From Sporosarcina sp. 6E9 (GTDB lineage: Bacteria > Bacillota > Bacilli > Bacillales_A > Planococcaceae), in assembly GCF_017921835.1 (NCBI RefSeq), contig NZ_JAGEMN010000001.1, forward strand, positions 1,357,874 through 1,421,873: 64,000 bases of DNA, in the 5' to 3' direction. The translations under genes were made by a program, and so were the position numbers. Below the pieces are notes generated by a model. It worked only from the letters and a program-made list of their open reading frames with translations, made no database searches and had not been told where the DNA came from. This document shows positions 54,359 to 63,180 of this stretch, piece after piece. Position 1 is the first letter of the stretch, and every line of letters starts with the position of its first letter.

Positions 54359-55079
54359 ATACCCTTTTTCGCACGACATGGAAACTAAATTTATCTGCTC
54401 GAAAATAGTTCTTCGAATACAGGACCATTTCTCCGTCTTCAGTATAATGCCGTTGTTTTAAAACTAGAAGTGGCACATCCACACCGCAACGTAAAATTGA
54501 GGATGCTTCTTCATCATAACCGACTGGTTCAATCTGTGCGATTGCTTGCACGATGCGAACATTGCCGGATTGCTCAATTGCATCAAAAATAGATACACTA
54601 AAAAGTTCTTCGGTTTCACTTGGTAGATATTTAGCTAGTAAACTATCAATACAATAGACAACAGGTTCGCCATCTGCCGTTCTAACACGTTTAATCGTGA
54701 CAAGTTTCTCATCTTCCGAAGAGCCGAATTGAGAGACACATTCATCAGTTGGATCCGTATCTGAAACATCCATGAAAATTGTACCAGGTTCCATTCCCGC
54801 ATTTTCTATCATTGTAGATACGCTTTCCAACTGTTCAATACCTGATGTAAAGATTGGTTTTGGATTAATAAACAAACCAACCCCGTGTCGGCGGGTTAAT
54901 ACTTGTTCATCTTCTAAAATAGTTAATGCTTTTCGAAGAGTTGTCCGAGTGACATCAAACATTTGTGCAAGTTCAAAATCGGATGGCAGTCTATCATTTT
55001 CTTTATAAACCCCTGATTCTATATTTTTCCTCAAGATATCAACGACTTGCAAATGGTGTTGTTTCCCAGCACTCATCAT
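54357..55079 (-). CDS. ymfC: GntR family (HutC subfamily) transcriptional regulator YmfC
   Basis: The 240-residue regulator has a winged helix-turn-helix (NIESGVYKENDRLPSDFELA, then FDVTRTTLRKALTILEDEQV, residues 20-60) with the usual RRHGVGLFI wing, and a UTRA ligand domain (VKRVRTADGEPVVYCIDSLL, LRCGVDVPLLVLKQRHYTED). HutC-type regulators sense sugars, nucleosides or amino acids. The gene lies directly upstream of the nucleoside transporter, and a GTATAGAC site overlaps the boundary, so it probably controls that operon. Two tandem ATG codons (55079, 55076) follow GGGCGGTGA. Confidence 0.9.
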   Translation of the reverse strand: MMSAGKQHHLQVVDILRKNIESGVYKENDRLPSDFELAQMFDVTRTTLRKALTILEDEQVLTRRHGVGLFINPKPIFTSGIEQLESVSTMIENAGMEPGTIFMDVSDTDPTDECVSQFGSSEDEKLVTIKRVRTADGEPVVYCIDSLLAKYLPSETEELFSVSIFDAIEQSGNVRIVQAIAQIEPVGYDEEASSILRCGVDVPLLVLKQRHYTEDGEMVLYSKNYFRADKFSFHVVRKRV

Positions 55080-55245
55080 TTTTGTATCACCGCCCTCTAT
55101 ATGGTCAGACTTTTCATTGCTATTTGAATATCATTACTAATCAATTTCACTATATCACTTTCGTCCCAGAAAATAAACATAGATTTCAAATAAACATATG
55201 ATTACCAAACTTTAGTAACAAAGTTGTACTATATTACCCATTATT

Positions 55246-57576
55246 TCATGAATGCATATCGGCTTCCTCTTTACTGATAAGAACTTGACGCGGTCTACTT
55301 CCATCCGGAGGTCCGACAACTCCCCGCATTTCCATCTGATCTACGATGCGTGCCGCCCTAGAATATCCGACCCTAAATCGACGTTGCAACATAGAGACTG
55401 ATGCTGTTTGCAATTCTGTAACTAGTTGGACTGCATCATCATACAAATCATCCGTCTCTTCGTGCGACGGAATATCAACGATTTCAGTTGGAATCATTTC
55501 TTCTTGATATTGGGCTTTTTGTTGTTCAATGACAAAATCTACAACAGCCTCAACTTCGCGGTCCGAAACGAAAGCGCCTTGAATTCGAACCGGTTTGGAT
55601 GCACCAGCTGGCAAGAATAACATATCTCCTCTTCCCAACAACTTCTCAGCTCCGCCACTATCCAAAATCGTTCTGGAATCGATTGCTGATGAAACCGCAA
55701 ATGCGATTCGTGATGGAATGTTTGCTTTAATAACACCCGTTATTACGTCGACACTTGGACGCTGGGTTGCAATAATCAAGTGAATTCCCGCAGCCCGTGC
55801 CATTTGTGCAAGTCGTGTTATAGAATCTTCCACATCGCTTGACGCAACCATCATTAAGTCCGCAAGTTCATCGACGATGACGACAATATAAGGCATATGT
55901 GGATGCTTTTCGTCATTCTCTAAATTCCATTCGTCAATATGATTATTATACCCTTCGACATTTCGTGTACCAGTATGCGAGAAAAGTTCATAACGTCTCT
56001 CCATCTCAGAAACCACTTTTTGCAAAGCTTGAGCCGCTTTTCGCGGGTCTGTAACGACTGGTGCCAACAAATGCGGTACACCGTTGTAGACATTAAGTTC
56101 AACCATTTTCGGATCAATCATCATCATTTTCACTTCATGCGGTTTTGTGCGCATAAGAATGCTGATTATTATTCCGTTTATACAAACACTTTTACCACTG
56201 CCCGTCGCTCCAGCGATTAGCATATGCGGCATTTTGTTTAATTCGGCCAGAATAGCTTGTCCTGTAACGTCTCGACCAAGTGAAATCATTAATTTCGATT
56301 CAGGTGCATCATTTTCTTTTGATTCAACGACTTCCCGAAGACTAACGACAGCAACATCTCTGTTGGGCACTTCAATGCCAATAGCAGATTTACCTGGAAT
56401 CGGCGCTTCGATTCGAATATCACTCGCTGCAAGCGCCAGTGCTAAATCGTCTGTCAAACTCACTATACGACTCACTTTAACCCCCGTAGCTGGTAGCACT
56501 TCATATTTCGTAACTGCAGGCCCTAGATGCACTTGCACCACGCGGGCTTTAACGCCAAAGCTTAAAAAGGTATCTTCTAATTTTTGCGCATTTTCTTGGA
56601 TTGAGTCATATTCGCCGGATTGATCATTATATGGAGTTTCAGTTAATAATGTTGTTGGTGGTAATATATAAGACTCATTTTCTTCTTCACCGATTATTGC
56701 ACTTAAATTACTAACGGCTTCATCCGTTGATTCCTCAACGACCACTTTTTCTAGAACCGCAGCTTCTTCGTCTTTAGCACGTTTGTCTATCTGTTCCGTA
56801 AACGTAGAAATAATTGGTTGCGATGGAATGTCTTCGACGACGGGTTCCGCGATTACAGCCTCTTCATTTACTTCTGCCCGACGAGCCCTTGTTTTCTTAG
56901 GCTTAGGCGCCTCTTTTTTCGGTTTCTCTTCTACCTTGTCTCGAGAAGCCTTTTCTTTAAAATTCTTCTTGAACGAATCAACCATTTCCGGAAACTTTTC
57001 CGCAATGATTGGCACTAATGCCTTTCCAGTTAATAATACGAGTCCGATTAGCAGTAATAAGATTCCCGCAACAGTTGCACCCGAAGTATCAAACAAGGAA
57101 TAAAACATCGCAAATAGAAATGCTCCGAGCATTCCTCCCCCTAGTGCACCGGTTCGGTCTGCTATTCCGTCATTAACAATTAGCACTTTCCATGTTTCTC
57201 TTAATGCCGAATCCGACATAAGCACACGGCTTTCATTAAGCTCTTTAAATAAATGGACGTGGCTAAATAGGAGTAAGCTTGCAAGAATAAACAAACTTCC
57301 CCCCATAATCCGATTTTTCCACCCTCCCACTTTTCGCATAATCATAAATATAAGTGCTTGTACAATTAATAGAAATGGGATCGCAATATGCAAGTTCCCA
57401 AACAAAAACCTCGTTACCGACGATAGACCTCTTCCCGCCGGCCCAAATTCAAACATAATTATAACGGCTAAACCGATCAATGCAAGACCAATTACTTCAT
57501 ACAACAATGGATGCATACCTGGTTGTTTCTTTTTCCGTTGATTTGCGCGCCGTTTTGACTTTCTTTTTCTAGACAT
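55246..57576 (-). CDS. spoIIIE: DNA translocase SpoIIIE/FtsK
   Basis: The 776-residue membrane-anchored ATPase pumps chromosome DNA through the division septum. Membrane helices lie near residues 24-46, 62-80, 91-104 and 146-186, then a charged linker to about 330. The motor has Walker A GATGSGKS at 456-463, Walker [14 protein letters not shown] and [14 protein letters not shown]. The C-terminal gamma winged helix, which reads polarity sequences, is [21 protein letters not shown]. subtilis SpoIIIE transfers the chromosome into the forespore. The neighbours tepA and ylzJ of B. subtilis are absent between rnjB and this gene. Confidence 0.94.
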   Translation of the reverse strand: MSRKRKSKRRANQRKKKQPGMHPLLYEVIGLALIGLAVIIMFEFGPAGRGLSSVTRFLFGNLHIAIPFLLIVQALIFMIMRKVGGWKNRIMGGSLFILASLLLFSHVHLFKELNESRVLMSDSALRETWKVLIVNDGIADRTGALGGGMLGAFLFAMFYSLFDTSGATVAGILLLLIGLVLLTGKALVPIIAEKFPEMVDSFKKNFKEKASRDKVEEKPKKEAPKPKKTRARRAEVNEEAVIAEPVVEDIPSQPIISTFTEQIDKRAKDEEAAVLEKVVVEESTDEAVSNLSAIIGEEENESYILPPTTLLTETPYNDQSGEYDSIQENAQKLEDTFLSFGVKARVVQVHLGPAVTKYEVLPATGVKVSRIVSLTDDLALALAASDIRIEAPIPGKSAIGIEVPNRDVAVVSLREVVESKENDAPESKLMISLGRDVTGQAILAELNKMPHMLIAGATGSGKSVCINGIIISILMRTKPHEVKMMMIDPKMVELNVYNGVPHLLAPVVTDPRKAAQALQKVVSEMERRYELFSHTGTRNVEGYNNHIDEWNLENDEKHPHMPYIVVIVDELADLMMVASSDVEDSITRLAQMARAAGIHLIIATQRPSVDVITGVIKANIPSRIAFAVSSAIDSRTILDSGGAEKLLGRGDMLFLPAGASKPVRIQGAFVSDREVEAVVDFVIEQQKAQYQEEMIPTEIVDIPSHEETDDLYDDAVQLVTELQTASVSMLQRRFRVGYSRAARIVDQMEMRGVVGPPDGSRPRQVLISKEEADMHS

Positions 57577-57593
57577 TGCTCTCCTCCTTTCTT

Positions 57594-57636
57594 TTAAAAA
57601 AAGGTTTCCCGCCGTTCAGACGGCAAGGAAACCCTT
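57594..57636 (-). terminator. Terminator of rnjB
   Basis: Minus-strand AAGGGTTTCC.TGCCG pairs with CGGC.GGAAACCTT, followed by TTTTT, and lies between rnjB and spoIIIE. Confidence 0.8.
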
Positions 57637-57668
57637 CAGAGCGGTAGGATCCTAATTTTTTCTTTCGA

Positions 57669-59336
57669 TTAGTATTCCATAATAATTGGTATGATCATTG
57701 GACGTCGTTTCGTTTGTTGGAATAGGAATGAGCTAAGTGTGTCACGAATCTCTTGCTTTATCCCTGTCCATTCGAATGACTTTTTAGACACATGCTTCTC
57801 AACTATTTTTGTAACTAGTTTAGTTGCTTCGTCAAGAAGATCTTCAGATTCACGAACATAAACAAATCCGCGCGAAACGATTTCCGGACCTGCCGTGATA
57901 CGCTTTTCTTTACGACTAAGGGTCACAACGACCGTAAATATGCCATCCTGCGATAATAGTTTGCGGTCCCTAAGAACAATGTTACCGACGTCGCCAACAC
58001 CGATTCCGTCTATTAGCACGTTGCCAGCTTGGACACGTCCACTCATACGTATTTTACCGCTTTTATATTCTACAATATCGCCTTTATCAGCGATAAATAT
58101 GCTCTTCTTTTGCATACCCACCTCTTGCGCAAGTTTTGAATGCGCCATAAGCATGCGATATTCGCCTTGAATTGGAATGAAGTGTTTTGGTTTCATCAAA
58201 TTTAACATAAGCTTCAAATCTTCTTGGCTACCGTGTCCGGAAACGTGAACTTTTTTGCTTGACGTCAGTACGGTCGCGCCGTTTTTAGCTAATTCGTTCA
58301 TTGTTTCGTACATCGATACTTCCATACCAGGCGATGGCGTAAATGTGATTAAAACCGTATCTGTATCTTTAATACGAACATCACTATGATGCTTTCTAAC
58401 GATTTTCTCCAAGGCATCCAATGGCTCGCCTTTATTACCAGTGACGATAATAACAACTTGATCATCTTCATACTTCTCTAATTCATTAACAGGGATGACA
58501 ACATCGTCTTCCGTCGATAAATAACCTAAGTTAACGCCTACTTCGAAATAGCTTTCCAGACTCTTGCCGACAACGGCCACTTTTTTACCCGTCTCAAATG
58601 CTGTGTCCAACACTTGTTGAATTCGGATAAAGTTGGAGGCATATAACGCAACCAATATTCGACCTTCTGCTGCATGAAAGGTTTGTGATAATTGTTTTTC
58701 AATGACCGATTCAGATGTTGTATATCCAGGCCGTTCTGCCTCAGACGAATCTGACATTAAAATAAAGACGCCTTCTTCACCTAGATTTGCCATTTTTCCA
58801 ATGTCCGGGCGATATTTTCCTTTTGCTGATTGGTCAAACTTAAACTCGCCAGTGTGAACAATTGCACCTTCACTTGTGTTAAACACGATTCCTAATGAAT
58901 CAGGAATACTATGCGTCGTATTGAAAAATGTAACATGCGTGCAATTAAAGTTCATTCTGCTTTTATTTGTCACTTCAAAGAAGCGAACAGATGCCGGCGC
59001 GGGCATGTCTTTTAAATGTTCTTTCGCTAATGCTAACGTAAGTTTTGAACCGTATACTGGGGCTTGTACGACTTGTAATAAGTAAGCAAGTGAACCAATT
59101 GCATCTTCATGTCCATGCGTTAAGAATATTCCTTTCACGCGTTGTTTGTTTTCCTCAACGTATGTAAGGTCAGGTATTACGATATCTATGCCTAGCATTT
59201 CTCGTTCAGGGAACATAAGTCCAGAATCAACGATAAATAATTCTTCATCGATTTCAACGACATACATTGCTTTCCCGATTTCTCCTACCCCTCCAAGGGG
59301 GATAATTCGTATTAATTCATTTTTTGTTTTTGTCAA
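57669..59336 (-). CDS. rnjB: Ribonuclease J2
   Basis: The 555-residue metallo-beta-lactamase/beta-CASP protein has VDSGLMFPE, THGHEDAIGS, HTGEFKFD, MSDSSEAERPGYT and the C-terminal SGHGSQEDL. In RNase J1 the metal motif reads HGHEDH; here the last His is replaced by Ala, as in the weakly active J2 subunit. Length equals B. subtilis RnjB. J2 forms a complex with J1 for 5'-3' RNA decay. TTG 59336 lies seven bases after AGGAGG; upstream in-frame codons have no such site. The gene follows dapA, as expected. Confidence 0.93.
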   Translation of the reverse strand: MTKTKNELIRIIPLGGVGEIGKAMYVVEIDEELFIVDSGLMFPEREMLGIDIVIPDLTYVEENKQRVKGIFLTHGHEDAIGSLAYLLQVVQAPVYGSKLTLALAKEHLKDMPAPASVRFFEVTNKSRMNFNCTHVTFFNTTHSIPDSLGIVFNTSEGAIVHTGEFKFDQSAKGKYRPDIGKMANLGEEGVFILMSDSSEAERPGYTTSESVIEKQLSQTFHAAEGRILVALYASNFIRIQQVLDTAFETGKKVAVVGKSLESYFEVGVNLGYLSTEDDVVIPVNELEKYEDDQVVIIVTGNKGEPLDALEKIVRKHHSDVRIKDTDTVLITFTPSPGMEVSMYETMNELAKNGATVLTSSKKVHVSGHGSQEDLKLMLNLMKPKHFIPIQGEYRMLMAHSKLAQEVGMQKKSIFIADKGDIVEYKSGKIRMSGRVQAGNVLIDGIGVGDVGNIVLRDRKLLSQDGIFTVVVTLSRKEKRITAGPEIVSRGFVYVRESEDLLDEATKLVTKIVEKHVSKKSFEWTGIKQEIRDTLSSFLFQQTKRRPMIIPIIMEY

Positions 59337-59412
59337 TTTTGTTCCTCCTATTTCTACTTCCCGTCCATATCGACTATGATTCATTATACGGGACGAAACG
59401 TTCTTGTACAAA

Positions 59413-59442
59413 CAAAAAAAGCCGGTTTCTTAGACCGGCTTT
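59413..59442 (-). terminator. Terminator of dapA
   Basis: Minus-strand AAAGCCGGT pairs with ACCGGCTTT, followed by TTTT, three bases after the dapA stop. Confidence 0.85.
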
Positions 59443-59444
59443 CG

Positions 59445-60335
59445 TCAAACAAAAATATGTTCATTGCTTTTGAACTTTTCCCACACTTTATCAAAGGCCA
59501 TATTTTCTTCGTCATACCCGATTAACGGCAAGCGTACGCCGCCAGTGTCAACACTGTTTTTTTGCAATGCATATTTCACTGGAACCGGATTTGGTGCCGT
59601 AAATAATTCTTGAAACAATGGAACTAACGCCCGGTGCATGCGAGCCGCTTCTTGTGTGCGTCCCTCGTTAAATGCAGTAATCATTTTTTGCATTTCATTT
59701 CCGACGACATGTGCCGCTACTGAGACAACGCCGTTTCCACCAATTGCAAGCAATGGCAACGTTAGCCCATCATCCCCACTATATACTTTAAATCCAGCGT
59801 CCGTTCCTTCAATAATTGCCGCCATTTGTTCGAGGTCTCCACTTGCTTCTTTTATTGCTCGAATATTCTTCACTTTCGATAAAGCAATTGTCGTTTCAGA
59901 AGTCATATTAATAACGGATCGTCCTGGGATATTGTACAAAAGAATTGGAAGTTTTGTTTTCTCGGCTACTGTTGAAAAGTGTGCGTACAGTCCTTTTTGA
60001 TCCGGCTTATTATAATAAGGGGTCACAAGCATAATGCCGTCGACTCCCATCCGTTCAGCCATCAGCGTACTTTCAATTGATTCAGCAGTTGCATTCGAAC
60101 CTGTTCCTGCAATAACCGGAATTCGTTTATTCACTGTTTCAACTGTAAATGAAAGTAATTTTTCTTTCTCTTGAGCTGTTAACGTAGGGGATTCACCTGT
60201 TGTTCCGCAAACGACCAACGAATCTGTTCCGTTTGCGATAAGATGTTCAATCAGCGTCCTAGTCTTTTCAAAATCGATGGCCCCTGTTGATGAAAACGGA
60301 GTCACCATCGCCGTAGAAATTCGTCCAAGTTCCAT
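59445..60335 (-). CDS. dapA: 4-Hydroxy-tetrahydrodipicolinate synthase
   Basis: The 296-residue aldolase condenses pyruvate with aspartate semialdehyde, the first step of the lysine/diaminopimelate branch. Motifs include VVCGTTGESPTLT near residues 42-54, the Tyr of TPYYNKPDQKG, LYNIPGRS with the catalytic Tyr, and the Schiff-base Lys in AIKEASG near residue 163. Its product also feeds dipicolinate synthase (SpoVFA/SpoVFB), encoded just upstream. It follows asd after 24 bases, so dapG, the aspartokinase gene present here in B. subtilis, is missing. Confidence 0.96.
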   Translation of the reverse strand: MELGRISTAMVTPFSSTGAIDFEKTRTLIEHLIANGTDSLVVCGTTGESPTLTAQEKEKLLSFTVETVNKRIPVIAGTGSNATAESIESTLMAERMGVDGIMLVTPYYNKPDQKGLYAHFSTVAEKTKLPILLYNIPGRSVINMTSETTIALSKVKNIRAIKEASGDLEQMAAIIEGTDAGFKVYSGDDGLTLPLLAIGGNGVVSVAAHVVGNEMQKMITAFNEGRTQEAARMHRALVPLFQELFTAPNPVPVKYALQKNSVDTGGVRLPLIGYDEENMAFDKVWEKFKSNEHIFV

Positions 60336-60359
60336 ACTAAAATCCCTCTTTCATTGAAT

Positions 60360-61397
60360 TCATTTCTTCTCAGTTGCTAAGAGAGCTTCTGCAATCTGCA
60401 CTGAATTCAGCGCAGCGCCTTTAATCAGATTATCCGTCACAACCCACATATGAAAACCTTTTGGATGATCCGGGTCTTTTCGAAGACGTCCAACGAAAAC
60501 ATCGTCTTTGCCTTCCGAAAATAATGGCATTGGGTATTCTTGCTTATTTGTATCATCTTGTACTACAATTCCAGGTGCATTGACGAGTGAGGAACGAATC
60601 TCATCAACAGTAACGCCTTCTTTATCAACTTCAAAATAAACGGATTCAGAATGGCCCGATACAACTGGGATTCGCACACATGTCGCTGATACATGTAAGT
60701 CATTCATATTAAATATTTTTTTTGTTTCATTAATCATTTTAAGTTCCTCTAGTGTATACCCTGAAGAATCAAAAGCATCAATTTGAGGAATCGCGTTAAA
60801 TGAAATTGGATAAAACTTTTCTCCCGCGCCGGTCGGCAGAAGTTTCGCTTCGATTTCATGGCGATTTAAAAACTGATTACTTTGTGTTTCTAATTCGTCA
60901 ATCGCTTCCGCACCAGCACCAGAAACTGCTTGGTACGTCGACACGATAATCCGGCCCAATCCGAAACTGTCACGAATCGGTTCCAGAGCTGTCACCATTT
61001 GAATTGTAGAACAGTTCGGATTTGCAATAATTCCATTATGCTCATTCAGCGCATCAGCATTCACTTCTGGAACCACGAGCGGAATTGTTTCCGTCATTCG
61101 AAATGCACTTGTATTATCAATAACAACTGCGCCTCGTTTTACAGCTTCTTCAGCAAACATTTTTGAGATTGCGCCGCCTGCACTAAAGAACGCAATATCA
61201 ACATCTTCAAAAGATTCCGGAACGGTTTCTTCAACAGTAAATTGTTTACCGTCTACTTCAATAACATTCCCAGCTGACCTTGCTGAAGCTAGTAGTTTAA
61301 TTGAACTTGAAGGAAAATCTCGTTCAAGTAGTTTTTCTAAAATTGTAGTCCCAACGGCTCCCGTAGCACCGACAATCGCGATATTAACTGTACTCAT
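60360..61397 (-). CDS. asd: Aspartate-semialdehyde dehydrogenase
   Basis: The 345-residue NADP-dependent enzyme reduces aspartyl phosphate to aspartate semialdehyde. It shows IVGATGAVGTTIL near residues 7-19, AFFSAGGAISKM, the catalytic Cys in ANPNCSTIQM, and the later His in RIPVVSGHSESVYFE. ATG 61397 follows GGGAGATTTGATT; a TTG six bases earlier overlaps that site. It precedes dapA by 24 bases in one operon and follows spoVFB, so the same transcript region supplies both lysine and spore dipicolinate. Confidence 0.96.
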   Translation of the reverse strand: MSTVNIAIVGATGAVGTTILEKLLERDFPSSSIKLLASARSAGNVIEVDGKQFTVEETVPESFEDVDIAFFSAGGAISKMFAEEAVKRGAVVIDNTSAFRMTETIPLVVPEVNADALNEHNGIIANPNCSTIQMVTALEPIRDSFGLGRIIVSTYQAVSGAGAEAIDELETQSNQFLNRHEIEAKLLPTGAGEKFYPISFNAIPQIDAFDSSGYTLEELKMINETKKIFNMNDLHVSATCVRIPVVSGHSESVYFEVDKEGVTVDEIRSSLVNAPGIVVQDDTNKQEYPMPLFSEGKDDVFVGRLRKDPDHPKGFHMWVVTDNLIKGAALNSVQIAEALLATEKK

Positions 61398-61477
61398 AAT
61401 CAAATCTCCCTTTCAGCATCAAAGCAGTTGTAATGGAAAGATTATAGCATAAGATTTGGTTTTTTGTGTCGGAACCT

Positions 61478-62071
61478 TCACTTTTTTTCATGAATGATTA
61501 ATAAAGGTTGGAGTTGTTCATGATTAAGAGCTGCTGCAGCTGTTGGAACCATTAAGGTAAAGTCGGAGATTAAGGAGTTTGGTTTTTTTATCGGATCGTC
61601 CTGTCCAAATGGGATGAAATACACACTTTTCATATTGAGGAGTTTCATAAGGTTGACACCATTTAATCCTAATGCATCATTCGTTGAAATACCTAAAACA
61701 ACTGGGCTACCGTTACGTAATGTTGCTTTAGCGGCCATTAATACTGGCGAGTCGGTTGACGCATTGGCAAATCGACTTAAGGAATTGCCTGTCATCGGTG
61801 CAATAATCATACAATCAACAGGTGTTGATGGTCCAAATGGCTCAGCGCCTACAATTGTTGAAATAACTTTTTCCCCTGTCGCCTTTTCAATCTTGGCAAT
61901 CCACTCTTCTCCCGTGCCAAATCTCGTCGCAGCAGTGAGAACTGAATGTGTAATAACAGGGATAACTGTAGCGCCAGCATCAATCAAAGAGTCAATAACC
62001 GGAATAATCTCTTCATACGTGCAATGTGAGGCCGTTATTCCAAGACCTATTCGCTTTCCTTGTAGTAACAT
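61478..62071 (-). CDS. spoVFB: Dipicolinate synthase subunit B
   Basis: The 197-residue flavoprotein-like subunit starts MLLQGKRIGLGITASHCTYE, with TVIPVITHSVLTAATRFGTG, DCMIIAPMTGNSLSRFANA, DSPVLMAAKATLRNGSPVVLG and VYFIPFGQDDPIKKPNSLIS. These are hallmarks of DpaB, which with DpaA makes dipicolinic acid in the mother cell late in sporulation. ATG 62071 follows AAAGGGGAAG. It follows spoVFA after 12 bases and precedes asd by 80. Expression under sigma-K is expected from B. subtilis, but I could not find a clear promoter. Confidence 0.95.
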   Translation of the reverse strand: MLLQGKRIGLGITASHCTYEEIIPVIDSLIDAGATVIPVITHSVLTAATRFGTGEEWIAKIEKATGEKVISTIVGAEPFGPSTPVDCMIIAPMTGNSLSRFANASTDSPVLMAAKATLRNGSPVVLGISTNDALGLNGVNLMKLLNMKSVYFIPFGQDDPIKKPNSLISDFTLMVPTAAAALNHEQLQPLLIIHEKK

Positions 62072-62083
62072 TTACTTCCCCTT

Positions 62084-62857
62084 TCATCTTCGGTGGATCC
62101 TCTCGAGTGCATCACTTAAAGAAATTGCCGCATCGACAGGAAAATACTTCCCTGGCAAACCAGGGAGTAATCTATAGTATTCATTTGTCGACGTTTCCCT
62201 TAGGCAACCGGGCGCTGACGCAAGATCGAAGATGAATTTCGGAATTTCATATTGATTGGAAAACCATTGTACCGGAATTGTATTAATGAGATAGGCTTCA
62301 CTCATCTTAAGCTCAATTGAAAACCGTTCGGCATTAAATCCTCGCATTTTCGCCTCGCCTAATTGGGCATCTGAACGGGCAAGCACCGTTACATCGGCAC
62401 CAAGTGGTTTTAGTGAGTCCGCAACCATTTTTCCGACTCGTCCATAACCTGCGACATAGAACTGTTTTCGATCTATCGTCTGGCCTATTTCATTATAAAA
62501 TACACTGATGAAGGCTTCCGCAGTAATCCGCGCATTCTCCCATATAAAAATCTCATCTTGAAGATAGGATTCTATCAAAAAATGAGATTTTTTATAACGC
62601 TTCTTCCATCCCTCCGAAGCAACGCCAGTATATAATTTAGTACCTTCTCCTAGTAGATGAAGCGGTATTGTGCCTTTCATTTCTAATATAGGGAAAACAA
62701 TATGATTTGGTTGAAACTCCATGAGTAGCGATTCAAGTTCATCTGTATACGCATTTGTGGGAATCCAGCGAGAAGTATATCCCTTGTTCTCCATCAATTT
62801 GCAACATACCGATAGTCGTTTATCGGTGCCGATAAATAACCATTTTTCTTTACTCAT
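62084..62857 (-). CDS. spoVFA: Dipicolinate synthase subunit A, short form
   Basis: The 257-residue protein has an N-terminal domain (WLFIGTDKRLSVCCKLMENK) and an NAD(P)-binding Rossmann domain, FYVAGYGRVGKMVADSL near residues 133-149, followed by LKPLGADVTVLARS, INTIP, FDLASAPG and LLPGLPGKYFPVDAA, which mark DpaA. B. subtilis SpoVFA has about 297 residues, so this copy is about 40 shorter, mainly in the N-terminal half, yet uninterrupted. ATG overlaps the end of ymxH by eight bases. It pairs with SpoVFB downstream. Confidence 0.9.
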   Translation of the reverse strand: MSKEKWLFIGTDKRLSVCCKLMENKGYTSRWIPTNAYTDELESLLMEFQPNHIVFPILEMKGTIPLHLLGEGTKLYTGVASEGWKKRYKKSHFLIESYLQDEIFIWENARITAEAFISVFYNEIGQTIDRKQFYVAGYGRVGKMVADSLKPLGADVTVLARSDAQLGEAKMRGFNAERFSIELKMSEAYLINTIPVQWFSNQYEIPKFIFDLASAPGCLRETSTNEYYRLLPGLPGKYFPVDAAISLSDALERIHRR

Positions 62858-63125
62858 TCAAATAAGCCTCATCAATTGGACCTGTTTTTCTAAAAAGGAT
62901 ACGGTGTTCTCCGATTAAGACGATTTCCGACCACGGAATAAACTCATCCGCTTCTTCAGGGCGGTTTTTAAATGAAAATCGACCGAATTTCTTTTTTATT
63001 TCAAGTCCGATAATTTCGCCTGTTTTTCCATTAAAAATTAGATCGGTATCAGCCAATAATCCGTAACGTATTCCTTCATCCACTTGGATCAATTCTTTCC
63101 CGGCAAGTTCCGAAAGTAGCATCAT
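62850..63125 (-). CDS. ymxH: YlmC/YmxH family PRC-barrel protein
   Basis: The 91-residue protein matches YmxH: LLSELAGKELIQVDEGIRYG, DTDLIFNGKTGEIIGLEIKK and EFIPWSEIVLIGEHRILFRK, a PRC-barrel fold found in small Firmicute proteins linked to sporulation. No activity is known. Two tandem ATG codons (63125, 63122) follow AAAGGGGAATGA. It lies between mlpA and spoVFA, as in B. subtilis (ymxG-ymxH-spoVFA), and overlaps spoVFA by eight bases. Confidence 0.92.
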   Translation of the reverse strand: MMLLSELAGKELIQVDEGIRYGLLADTDLIFNGKTGEIIGLEIKKKFGRFSFKNRPEEADEFIPWSEIVLIGEHRILFRKTGPIDEAYLNE

Positions 63126-63180
63126 TCATTCCCCTTTCTATTCTCTCTCTTCAGTATATGAATGAGAATTGGAAAGATTG

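Noticed and set aside
61614-62177. 187-codon plus-strand open frame opposite spoVFB/spoVFA
   Set aside because: Antisense shadow of conserved genes; no start signal.
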